Part shown: piece by piece, positions 1-7,634 of the stretch
How positions within the stretch are numbered: position 1 is the first letter of the stretch
Layout: the number at the start of each line of letters is the position of its first letter
Assembly: GCF_001423615.1 (NCBI RefSeq)
Contig: NZ_LMOU01000001.1
Span: 1,646,644 to 1,710,643, forward strand
DNA from: Microbacterium sp. Leaf159
GTDB lineage: Bacteria > Actinomycetota > Actinomycetes > Actinomycetales > Microbacteriaceae
Length of the DNA stretch: 64,000 nucleotides
Direction: 5' to 3'
The notes under the pieces: model-generated
What the model was told of the DNA's origin: nothing
What the model saw: the letters and a program-made list of their open reading frames with translations, nothing else
Database searches by the model: none
Position numbers and translations under genes: made by a program

Positions 1-1
1 C

Positions 2-316
2 GCGACGCAACGAAGGCAACAGCTCTGCACCCTTGTATGGGTTGCTGTATGGCTGGTACCAGGTGCTATCGACTTCGCCGCCGTCGGTTCGAACTCCGGC
101 CGCAAGCACCGCGGCCCACCGGTGGGCGTCCTCGGGGACGGTGGAGTGAAGTCGACCTTGTGCCCGCGAGATGCGCCAGATTAGGTCCTCGGATAGGACA
201 GGTCCTAGGCGGGCAAGCGTTCCCATCCCGAGGTGGGAGTTGGCGGGGTCGGACACGAAATGTTCGACAAACCAGTCGCCCCAAATTGCTGAGACGTCAT
301 CGATGCGCCGGCCAGG
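2..316 (-). pseudogene. Continuation of the SIR2-family gene in another frame
   Basis: Read on the minus strand from base 316, this stretch is open to the window edge. It encodes a protein-like sequence starting PGRRIDDVSAIWGDWF, followed by segments such as HFVSDPAN and RWAAVLAAG. It has no stop, and its composition is far more natural than the end of the upstream frame. It therefore looks like the true continuation of the SIR2-family protein, joined at the T homopolymer at 317-321. Adding one T would fuse the frames. The gene continues outside the window, so its full length is unknown. Confidence 0.65.
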
Positions 317-1290
317 AAAAAGAGTTGTTGAAAGCCTGCCTGCGACTCGGCCCATACCAACCAATCGTGGCCGCGGGCAAGCGATACGAAGCCGTTCAGC
401 CCAGCTGTCGTAGTGATCGCGTCAGCGAGGTAGTCGATCTCTTCTGGTGCCTTGGGAGGAGAACCGGAGACTATCTCGCGGACCCTCGAGTAGTGGTCCA
501 GCTGACCCATTCTCATCAGTTCAGCCCATGCGTCCAGGGCAACCGTCAGCGCCCTGTGACTGTCCGCCGGCGGGTAGGGAACCGGAGTGATACCCAGGGG
601 CCGCCAGCGCTTATGATTCGGCTCGTCGGTGAGGACGAATCGCTTAGCTCCGGACGGAAGACCACGCGCAAGGTATGTCATGACCACGTCGTTGTGGCTA
701 TAGCCCACGAACAGCACGGTCCAATTCATAAAGAGTTCGTGCGCGAACCGTCGCGCCCACCCGTCCGTCAGGTACGCACGTCCGAAGTCTTCGTCGGTGA
801 GCACTAGCGTCGCGGCATCTTCTGTCACGGAACCATGCAGGTAGATGATTCCTTCGAAATCTCGACCGAGCGGAAGCGCTGGCGCCAAGTATCGTCGCCC
901 TAGCGAGATGCCCTCCTCTCGCGCCGCTGACTCGACGTGTTCGTCGTAGTTAGTCGAGACAACGCGAGCGCCCGACGCACTGGCAAGTCGGGCAATCGAC
1001 CGGTGCGTGTCATTCGGCAACGATCCTTTGTTGGCGATGATTGCTCGCACGAGCTCCTTGACGGACTGGTGACGCGAGTGCAAATCACCCAGTTGAGAGT
1101 CTGGATTTTCTGTTCTCAGATAGGGCTCACCCAACGCCTCTGCGACACGCTTCGCAAGGCCGTCGAACAGCGGAAGTCCCGATGGCTCATTCAGTGAAAC
1201 GCCCGCCCCGATAAACAAGACGAGCCGGCCGGATCGAGCTGCTTGCAATAGTTCGTTTGGGATCGCGACGTCCGCTGTGATCTGCAACAC
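205..1290 (-). CDS. SIR2-like protein, C-terminus frameshifted
   Basis: SIR2-fold protein (NAD-binding), a family common in phage-defence loci where it often depletes NAD+. The uninterrupted frame gives 361 residues. It shows the FIGAGVS nucleotide-binding loop near residues 26-32, STNYD at 112-116 (substrate Asn/Asp positions) and LHGS at 151-154 carrying the likely catalytic His. The start is taken as GTG at 1290, directly behind an AGGGGGA ribosome site; TTG at 1287 is also possible. From about residue 324 the frame turns into low-complexity nonsense. The plausible continuation is read in another frame from base 316 down to the window edge. I infer one longer SIR2 protein broken by a one-base deletion in the T run (bases 317-321, minus strand). 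The disruption may be a real mutation or a sequencing error. The SIR2 assignment is firm; the role is not. Confidence 0.8.
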   Translation of the reverse strand: MLQITADVAIPNELLQAARSGRLVLFIGAGVSLNEPSGLPLFDGLAKRVAEALGEPYLRTENPDSQLGDLHSRHQSVKELVRAIIANKGSLPNDTHRSIARLASASGARVVSTNYDEHVESAAREEGISLGRRYLAPALPLGRDFEGIIYLHGSVTEDAATLVLTDEDFGRAYLTDGWARRFAHELFMNWTVLFVGYSHNDVVMTYLARGLPSGAKRFVLTDEPNHKRWRPLGITPVPYPPADSHRALTVALDAWAELMRMGQLDHYSRVREIVSGSPPKAPEEIDYLADAITTTAGLNGFVSLARGHDWLVWAESQAGFQQLFFLAGASMTSQQFGATGLSNISCPTPPTPTSGWERLPA

Positions 1291-1456
1291 TCCCCCTAAC
1301 GCAGTCAGGAGCGCGAGCGCCGCCTGCTGTATTCATCTGGTCTGCGTCAGCGTAGCGAATCAGGACATCGCGGCGGACGGCGCACAGAGGAAAACACTAC
1401 CGCCGCTATCAGAGGTGGGTCATATATAGGTTGTTGACGAGCGCAAGACCAACTGC

Positions 1457-2737
1457 TTACAGGCCAGCATTCGTCGTCGCTCCTGGTGCTGCTCCTTCCA
1501 GCGCGGCAACGACGTGAGCGAGCTTCGTGTGCAGTTGCACGGGAACGCCCGAGCGTCGAACGGATTGACGAAGCAATCCGATGGTCCGGCGTTCACCAAC
1601 CACGTGGTCGGCATAGGCGGCAGCGGTGCAGAGGTACATCAGATCGGTGAGATCGTTCTGTTCCCAGCGAGCGGCAGCGAGCAACTTATCGACCATCACA
1701 GAGCGGAAGAGAGTGATGGCGGGGGCGCCGAGACTCGTCTGGTCCCATGCCCCCGCGAACCACTCGGTTGCCTGCGCGGGCGTCGCGCCGATCTCTGCAG
1801 CAGCGGTTGCGATCTCCTTGGTCGCGTCCACGGCAGCGAACAGCCTTGCGGCCTTGCGGCGATTACTCTTGCTACGGTGTCGTTCTCCGTCGAGCCACGA
1901 GGAGAAGCCCTCTACACGCGCCAACCATCCGGCAAGGGAGCCACGCGGCGTCGGCTCGCGGTCCAGGAGACATGCGACGTGGACAGTATTCGAAAGGGTC
2001 GACAAGTAGCCGAACTTCCACGCCTCGGGAAGACCGTTAGGGAGCGATAGTCCGTCTTCCTCGCCTCGGACGCTCGAGTCGAGCGCGGCGTATGGCTCCA
2101 GCGTGATCACGGGGGCCGGGGGCGCGATATCGATACCCGCGAGGGCAGCCAGGCAGTGCCGAAATTCATGCGCGCGAACTTCCAGCACATCCCGCATTTG
2201 CCAACCGCGACTGCCCGCGAGTATGGTCCGCGCAAGCTCTGACCGCCCAGCGTCGTTTGACCAGGCACCGGTCTCGGACAGGTGGGCCGATGACAGCGGC
2301 AGGATGATGTCACCCGCTTCGGCCATCGTGAGCAGTCGCACTGCGGCGAGACGCTCGGTGTCGGAAACTCGCTGAGGCGCGAAGAGCGACTTGCTAAGAG
2401 TGCTCCACTGATTTTGATCCAGGTACACGATCGGACGACCACGAACCGGGGAAGCGTTCTTCTCAGTTCCGAGTTCACACTCAAACCCGTAGCCGTCTCG
2501 AAACTTGAAGATCAAACGTCGGCGCCAAGGCTGGTACTCAACCACCGAGAACTGCTCGAGCATGCCGGTTAGTCCGGCTGGAGCCGACTCGGCAGCCACT
2601 CGGCCATCCGAATACTTGAGTGCGACCAGATCATCGTCGCGCCATTGGATCGCGCTGATACGTCTGGAGAGCTCTCTACCCTCCCGCGCTGACGGCTTCA
2701 GGCTCGCACCCGACGGTTTGGCCGCTCCGAAGTCCAT
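1457..2737 (-). CDS. PIN-like nuclease domain protein
   Basis: A 426-residue protein with no family I can name firmly. The motif IVYLDQNQW (residues 103-111, Asp107), Glu155 in LSETG, Asp365 in DLTDLMYL and Asp377 in AYADHVVGER match the spaced acidic residues of PIN-like ribonucleases. About 100 N-terminal residues precede the PIN-like core and may form a small beta domain. The start is the ATG at 2737, which has no visible Shine-Dalgarno. It begins 31 bases after the upstream antitoxin-like gene, suggesting co-expression. PIN toxins cleave RNA and are usually held by a partner protein, so a toxin role with the preceding gene as partner is plausible but inferred. The protein is about three times longer than a VapC toxin. 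Confidence 0.6.
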   Translation of the reverse strand: MDFGAAKPSGASLKPSAREGRELSRRISAIQWRDDDLVALKYSDGRVAAESAPAGLTGMLEQFSVVEYQPWRRRLIFKFRDGYGFECELGTEKNASPVRGRPIVYLDQNQWSTLSKSLFAPQRVSDTERLAAVRLLTMAEAGDIILPLSSAHLSETGAWSNDAGRSELARTILAGSRGWQMRDVLEVRAHEFRHCLAALAGIDIAPPAPVITLEPYAALDSSVRGEEDGLSLPNGLPEAWKFGYLSTLSNTVHVACLLDREPTPRGSLAGWLARVEGFSSWLDGERHRSKSNRRKAARLFAAVDATKEIATAAAEIGATPAQATEWFAGAWDQTSLGAPAITLFRSVMVDKLLAAARWEQNDLTDLMYLCTAAAYADHVVGERRTIGLLRQSVRRSGVPVQLHTKLAHVVAALEGAAPGATTNAGL

Positions 2738-2768
2738 ATACGCGTTACGAGCACGATGAACGCTCTCG

Positions 2769-3404
2769 TCATCGCCACCGCTCGCCTTCGAGGATCATCT
2801 CGACGCGATGAGGACTAGCGCCGCGGAGCAGCCACTGAACGGGCGTCTGCCACTCACCGCGATAGATCAAGCTGTCCTTCGGGACGGTCATGAACCCTTC
2901 GACGCTCGCGGGGTGCCAATCTTCGATGAGCAACGTCACGACCCGCGAGAGGTGCGGCAAGAGTCCGTCGTGTGTCTGGTCTGTGAACTGCCATTTCGCG
3001 TACACAGTGATCCCGGACGCGTCGAACGCGTACAGGTCACCCTCCTGTCGGCGCTTATGGAGTTCGTCACGGTCCAGATTCAGTCTTGCGGCAACCGTGT
3101 GCTCACCGTACGAGCGCGCGATCGTTCCGAGCCGAGTGCGGTTCTCGTCCTCGCGCAACTCGCCTCGAGCAACCCGATGTTCCGTTTCCGCGAACTGCTC
3201 CGGGGTGAAAGCGCCTGACTCGATGAGAAAGGCACGCTGATCCGGCGACAAGCCCGGACTCGACGGACGTACGTGCGCCGACAACTGAGCCGCCTCGAGC
3301 TGAAGCGCCTCCAAGACCTCGGGGTCGCACTCGCTGACATCGATCGATCCAAGCAGCTGAACGGCAGCATCATCCAAAGTGAGAGGTCGCACCAGATCCG
3401 ACAT
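2769..3404 (-). CDS. Antitoxin-like DNA-binding protein
   Basis: A 211-residue protein. The central part (about residues 95-125, TVAARLNLDRDELHKRRQEG) resembles a helix-turn-helix. The C-terminus, with a segment ending in a PVQWLLRGASPHRVEMIL-type motif, resembles the Xre/MbcA/ParS antitoxin end domain. The start ATG at 3404 has a strong CAGGAGGACC ribosome site. It is the first gene of a pair with the PIN-like gene and probably encodes the repressor and neutralising partner. Three short repeats lie upstream (3566-3646) and could be its operator. The antitoxin role is inferred from domain likeness and gene order only. Confidence 0.55.
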   Translation of the reverse strand: MSDLVRPLTLDDAAVQLLGSIDVSECDPEVLEALQLEAAQLSAHVRPSSPGLSPDQRAFLIESGAFTPEQFAETEHRVARGELREDENRTRLGTIARSYGEHTVAARLNLDRDELHKRRQEGDLYAFDASGITVYAKWQFTDQTHDGLLPHLSRVVTLLIEDWHPASVEGFMTVPKDSLIYRGEWQTPVQWLLRGASPHRVEMILEGERWR

Positions 3405-3565
3405 TCGGTCCTCCTGTCTGAGACTCGAGCCGATATTGCGATCGTACGCCGCCCAGCGGTTGGCTTCACCCGCTCACGTGCGGCAGACCTCGTCGTGGCG
3501 ATAGCGTCGACCACGCCAGCCCCATCTCACTTCAACGTCTGGCCCGTTGGCCACGCTAAGAACAG

Positions 3566-3646
3566 TTATCCCGACTATCGGCGCGAACCCATCTCCGTTC
3601 CCCGCCTGGCCGTTTATCGACGATAAGACCACTTATCGCAACTATC
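3566..3646. repeat. TTATC-type repeats upstream of the antitoxin-like gene
   Basis: The 308-base gap 3405-3712 has no gene. It contains two direct repeats, TTATCCCGACTATC (3566-3579) and TTATCGCAACTATC (3633-3646), and between them a perfect palindrome TTATCG-A-CGATAA (3614-3626). They lie 160-240 bases upstream of the antitoxin-like start and also downstream of the convergent-side tetR gene. They may be operators for the antitoxin-like protein, but the distance makes this tentative. Confidence 0.4.
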
Positions 3647-3712
3647 AGATCGCCTCATCTCGGCGCCGCGCCAGCCTGACGACGTCGTCGGAACAGCCCC
3701 GACGGAGCAGGC

Positions 3713-4291
3713 TCACTCAGGGCAGTGCGCTTGGACGAGCATCGCGGCGGCGGCCTTCGCCGCGCCGGGGGCGCGCTCATCCGTGTCGGAGAGAGCACCC
3801 GCGAGAGCTCCGTCGATCAACAAGACCAGCTGAGCGGCGAGCACGTCCGGCTGGGCAGCCTCGGCGCGGCGGCAGGTATCGGTGATCCAGTCCCGCACGA
3901 TGGCTTTGTTCTCCGCGGTCCGCCGTTGGACCGGACTGCCCGGCACTGCTTCAGCCGCCGCGTTCAGCTGGGCGCATCCACGATAGTCGTCCCGCCGATA
4001 CTCATCATCGATCGCATCGAACATCGCCACGAGCTGGCCACGCGGGTCGTCACCCCCTGCCCGTGCACATGCACGCACCGCATCGAACCAGAGGCCGTGA
4101 ACGGTGTCGAGGTACGCCAGAATCAGATCGTCTTTGCTCGGGTAATGCTTGTAGAAAGTCGCCTTGGCCACGGAGGAGTCCGCAATCACGGTGTCGACGC
4201 CCACCCCTCGAGGACCGTTCGCGTAGAACAGTCGGATCGCCGAATCGAGGATCCTCTGGCGAGCGGGGCGTGCGTCCGTTGCCGTGACCAT
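3713..4291 (-). CDS. TetR/AcrR-family repressor
   Basis: A 192-residue TetR regulator. The N-terminal helix-turn-helix (about residues 10-55) reads RQRILDSAIRLFYANG followed by KATFYKHYPSKDDLI. The start is set at ATG 4291; an upstream extension of the open frame would run through the operator and into the neighbouring gene and is rejected. It is divergent from the Old Yellow Enzyme gene, with a two-part inverted repeat between the two. The expected role is local repression of the reductase, relieved by an electrophile or xenobiotic ligand; the ligand is unknown. Confidence 0.88.
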   Translation of the reverse strand: MVTATDARPARQRILDSAIRLFYANGPRGVGVDTVIADSSVAKATFYKHYPSKDDLILAYLDTVHGLWFDAVRACARAGGDDPRGQLVAMFDAIDDEYRRDDYRGCAQLNAAAEAVPGSPVQRRTAENKAIVRDWITDTCRRAEAAQPDVLAAQLVLLIDGALAGALSDTDERAPGAAKAAAAMLVQAHCPE

Positions 4292-4370
4292 CCGCGCCTC
4301 CACCACTGTTTCCGTCTCCCGAGTCCGTGCGCAGGACAGGGGCCCTGGCGCTCCAAGTCTACTCCGATTT

Positions 4371-4393
4371 GACAGGTAGACAGACCTGTCTGT
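4371..4393. promoter_or_regulatory. TetR operator between tetR and the ene-reductase gene
   Basis: Two overlapping inverted repeats are visible: GACAGGT-6-ACCTGTC (4371-4390) and ACAGAC-CT-GTCTGT (4380-4393). This is the usual size and place for a TetR operator, 45 bases upstream of the reductase start and 80 upstream of tetR. Binding by the adjacent TetR protein is inferred. Confidence 0.65.
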
Positions 4394-4437
4394 TAGTTTT
4401 GCCGATGTCCCGCTTTTGCCGCCATCGAAGGAAGACC

Positions 4438-5565
4438 ATGTCACACCCTGCCCCCACCGACTACTCCACGTCGCCACTGTTCGACGGCGTCTCGCTCGGC
4501 GCCATCGACCTCCCGAATCGGATCGTCATGGCACCGCTCACCCGCGTGCGCGCCGGATCCGAGGGAGTGCCCAATGACCTGATGGTCGAGTACTACCGCC
4601 AGCGCGCCAGCGCCGGACTGATCATCACCGAGGGCACCTACCCTGATCACGCATCCCAAGGATGGATCGGTGCACCTGGGATCGCGAACGACGAACAGGC
4701 GACGGGCTGGAAGAAGGTGTTCGATGCAGTGCACACGGCTGGCGGCCGAGTCGTCGTTCAGCTCATGCACGCCGGGAGAGCAACGCACCCAGCACTGAAC
4801 GGCGGCGGCCGCGTGCTCGCACCGAGCGCGATCCCCATCGATGGCGTGGTCTTCACCGGCGCCGGGGAAGAGCCCTACCCCCAGCCCGAAGCCATGACCA
4901 CACAGGACCTGGAAGCGGTGATCTCCTCCTTCGTCAGAGCGGCAGAACGTGCGATCGCCGCAGGAGCGGACGGAGTCGAGATTCACGGAGCCAATGGATA
5001 CCTGCTGCATCAGTTCCACAGCCACGCCTCGAATCACCGTACCGATCGGTTCGGCGGCAGTCCGGAGAATCGAGCACGCTTCACCCTCGCCGTCACGTCA
5101 GCCGTCGCGGACGCAGTCGGAGCGGATCGGGTGGGCATCCGACTCTCTCCGGAAGTCGGCCTCGGGGGCGTGGTGGAGGATGACCGAGCCGATGTTCTCG
5201 ACACGTACGGAGTCCTTGTCGACGGCCTCAGCTCGCTAGGACTGGCGTACCTCTCGATCCTGCATGCCGACCCGGGTTCCGGCTTCATCCAGGACCTGCG
5301 GAGACGCTTCGACGGCCCCGTGATCGTCAACAGCGGCGCTCCCGGAGGACAGACGACCCGCGATGAGGCCCATGAGCGCATTGCCGTCGGTCACGCCGAC
5401 GCCGTCGCCGTCGGCAGAGCACTCATCGCCAACCCCGACCTGGTCGCGAGATGGCGCGAGGGCCACCCTGAGAATGAGCCGCGGTACGAGCTGTTCTACG
5501 CGGACACTGCGGAGGGCTACACCGATTACCCGACTCACGACGAGACCTCGATCGTGGTTCACTGA
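4438..5565 (+). CDS. Old Yellow Enzyme family alkene reductase
   Basis: A 375-residue FMN-dependent ene-reductase (OYE/NemA family) that reduces activated C=C bonds or nitro compounds with NAD(P)H in the cytoplasm. Visible features are the FMN-barrel start LPNRIVMAPLTR (residues 25-36), the substrate-binding pair in EIHGANGYL (His183, Asn186, Tyr188) and the RTDRFGGSPENR signature at about 201-212. Length is normal. The start is the ATG at 4438 behind GAAGGA; the longer open frame crosses the operator. It is divergent from tetR and probably controlled by it, which suggests detoxification of quinones, enals or nitro compounds. The natural substrate cannot be read from sequence. Confidence 0.92.
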   Translation: MSHPAPTDYSTSPLFDGVSLGAIDLPNRIVMAPLTRVRAGSEGVPNDLMVEYYRQRASAGLIITEGTYPDHASQGWIGAPGIANDEQATGWKKVFDAVHTAGGRVVVQLMHAGRATHPALNGGGRVLAPSAIPIDGVVFTGAGEEPYPQPEAMTTQDLEAVISSFVRAAERAIAAGADGVEIHGANGYLLHQFHSHASNHRTDRFGGSPENRARFTLAVTSAVADAVGADRVGIRLSPEVGLGGVVEDDRADVLDTYGVLVDGLSSLGLAYLSILHADPGSGFIQDLRRRFDGPVIVNSGAPGGQTTRDEAHERIAVGHADAVAVGRALIANPDLVARWREGHPENEPRYELFYADTAEGYTDYPTHDETSIVVH

Positions 5566-5659
5566 CCGCACCGCGGGGAGGGCGCCTCCGCGAGAGGAGA
5601 ACCGCCCTCTCGGCGCCGTCAACTGCCGCCCGCGTGCGCGTGCGCTTTAGGGTGATGAC

Positions 5660-6217
5660 ATGCGTGATCCGAGACGTGATGCGACCGAGACTTCGCCCGC
5701 CGATGTCGAACCTCTGGTCACCGAGCAGGCGGCCGGCCTCCGGGTGGCGCTGCATGCCCTGGTCACCTGGTCGACGTCGAAAAGCTCGCGAGAGCGACTG
5801 ATGGTCGAGAGTGACTTCCCGCTCCGGGGCGATCTTCCTGCGTTCCTTCTGGTCAATCACCTACTGTTCCGCGGGGCCGTTCGACCTTCGGAGATCGCCG
5901 ACGCCATTCAGACCGGCCCGTCCAATGTCAGCAAGATCGTGCGTCGCCTGGAAGGCGCCGGCATCGTGCGACGAGTCCCCGACCCTCGGGATGACCGGGC
6001 AGTAGTCGTCGTGCTCACGACACCCGGACGCAGTGTGGCGCGGCGCATCAGCGAAGCGATCGAGCGCGCGAACGCTCCGGCGACCGACGGGTGGACCGCC
6101 GAGGAGTTCACGGCGCTGGAAGAGCTCATGCTCAAGCTCGTCCGCTCTTTGGACGCGCTCCCTGGCGCACCGCTCTCTGCCGCCTCCGGCGTCGACCTCG
6201 GCGAAAACCGTCCCTAG
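5660..6217 (+). CDS. MarR-family regulator
   Basis: A 185-residue winged-helix MarR protein. The recognition region reads RPSEIADAIQTGPSNVSKIV, followed by the wing with the DPRDDRA signature. About 40 residues precede the core domain, more than usual. The gene is 83 bases upstream of a sugar-type MFS transporter on the same strand and may control it; an inverted repeat lies between them. The ribosome site is weak. Confidence 0.87.
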   Translation: MRDPRRDATETSPADVEPLVTEQAAGLRVALHALVTWSTSKSSRERLMVESDFPLRGDLPAFLLVNHLLFRGAVRPSEIADAIQTGPSNVSKIVRRLEGAGIVRRVPDPRDDRAVVVVLTTPGRSVARRISEAIERANAPATDGWTAEEFTALEELMLKLVRSLDALPGAPLSAASGVDLGENRP

Positions 6218-6261
6218 GACATTATTTTACTGGCCTGAGGACAGCACTCCCGATAGAGTGT

Positions 6262-6283
6262 TCATGAATGAATCGTTTCATGA
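6262..6283. promoter_or_regulatory. Inverted repeat before the MFS transporter
   Basis: TCATGAA (6262-6268) and TTCATGA (6277-6283) form a 7-base inverted repeat with an 8-base spacer, ending 17 bases before the transporter start. It is a good candidate operator for the adjacent MarR protein. An IclR-box-like GTTTCA also overlaps the right arm, so either regulator could act here. Confidence 0.45.
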
Positions 6284-6300
6284 CACTTCGAAGGAGAAGA

Positions 6301-7611
6301 ATGTCTCAGCATCACAAGGGCTCAAGACCATGGTGGGTAGCCGTGGTGTCCGGCATGGCGTCGTACATCGACGCGGCCGCGATCATCAGCTTCGGGATCG
6401 CGATCGTGGTCTACCAGGAGGCATTCGGTCTTGACGAGCTTCAGGTCGGACTCACCTCAGGCGCGCTGACTTTCGGCATCGCCATCGGCGCACTCGTCGG
6501 CGGTCGGCTCGGAGACCGCTTCGGTCGTCGCCCCATATTCACCCTGACGATGGTCGTCATCCTCATCGCGCTCGTCGGACTCATCGTGGCACCCAACGCG
6601 GTGGTGCTGATGGCGTCCGCGCTTCTGCTCGGCTTGGGCACCGGCGCCGACCTCCCCGTGTCGCTGTCGACCATCTCAGAAGCCGCAAGCGAAAAGAATC
6701 GCGGAAGACTTCTCGGTCTCTCGAACCTGCTGTGGATCGCCGGAATCGTGGTGAGCACCGTGGTCGGGTCTCAGCTCGCCGCCCGCGGTATCCCCGGAGT
6801 GCAGGTCATCTTCGGGATCATCGGAATCGTCGCCCTGCTCACCATGCTCGCGCGCCTGACGATCCCTGAGTCTCCCGTGTGGCAACTCGCCCGTGCCGAG
6901 AAGACCGCTGGGCTCGCGACACCGCGAGGCAGTCGAGGCTCTCTGGGGCAGCTCCTCCAGGCCCCCTACCGCACACCCTTCATCGCGTTGATCGTCTTCT
7001 ACACGCTGACGAATCTGGTCGCGAACACGACTGGTCAGTACGGCAACTACGTTCTCGTGAACTTCGGCGGAATCCCCATCGAGACAGCCGCATTGATCGG
7101 CCTCCCCCTGCTCCCCCTCTCGATCGTCGGCTTCCTGTGGTTCATGAAGATCGCCGACAAGCCCTCACGGTTCATGTATTTCACCATCGGCGGGGCCAGC
7201 CTTGTCGCGGCGCCCCTCGTCTATGCACTTTTCGGGGTGAGTATCGCCACCTATCTCATCCAGGCTGTGTTCGCCGCTGTCGGCAGCGCATTCGCGTTCG
7301 AAGGCATCATGAAGGTCTGGACCCAGCAGTCCTTCCCGACGCTCCTGCGCACGACAGCGCAGGGGATGGTGATCTCGGTGGCCCGCTTCGCCGCCGCGGC
7401 TCTCGCGTCCGTCACCCCGCTCCTCCTCACCCTCGGACCGAGCGTCATGTACGGAATCCTTGCAGCGCTCGCGCTCGTCGGTGTCGCCTGGGCGTGGGTC
7501 GTCTTCAGGAAGCGAGACTCTCACAGCGAGTTCCGCACTGAGGCAGTCGAACAGATCGAGTCGCCCACGGCGTCCCCGCGTGCGGTCGGCGCCGATCCTG
7601 CTGCCCACTGA
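6301..7611 (+). CDS. MFS transporter, sugar-porter type
   Basis: A 436-residue membrane transporter with about 12 hydrophobic segments. It has the MFS loop motif GGRLGDRFGRRP (about residues 65-76) between helices 2 and 3 and a PESPVW motif after helix 6, typical of sugar/metabolite proton symporters. The start is ATG 6301 behind AAGGAGA; ATG 6268 upstream overlaps the inverted repeat and is less likely. It stands between marR and the first alpha-L-rhamnosidase gene (23-base gap), so it probably imports rhamnose or a rhamnosylated compound. Substrate is inferred from position only. Confidence 0.85.
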   Translation: MSQHHKGSRPWWVAVVSGMASYIDAAAIISFGIAIVVYQEAFGLDELQVGLTSGALTFGIAIGALVGGRLGDRFGRRPIFTLTMVVILIALVGLIVAPNAVVLMASALLLGLGTGADLPVSLSTISEAASEKNRGRLLGLSNLLWIAGIVVSTVVGSQLAARGIPGVQVIFGIIGIVALLTMLARLTIPESPVWQLARAEKTAGLATPRGSRGSLGQLLQAPYRTPFIALIVFYTLTNLVANTTGQYGNYVLVNFGGIPIETAALIGLPLLPLSIVGFLWFMKIADKPSRFMYFTIGGASLVAAPLVYALFGVSIATYLIQAVFAAVGSAFAFEGIMKVWTQQSFPTLLRTTAQGMVISVARFAAAALASVTPLLLTLGPSVMYGILAALALVGVAWAWVVFRKRDSHSEFRTEAVEQIESPTASPRAVGADPAAH

Positions 7612-7634
7612 CCCTTTACCCGGAAAGCAGAACA

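Noticed and set aside
5591..5612. CGAGAGG/CCTCTCG hairpin after the ene-reductase as a terminator
   Set aside because: The stem is only seven bases and no T tract follows; termination here is possible but not supported enough to list.
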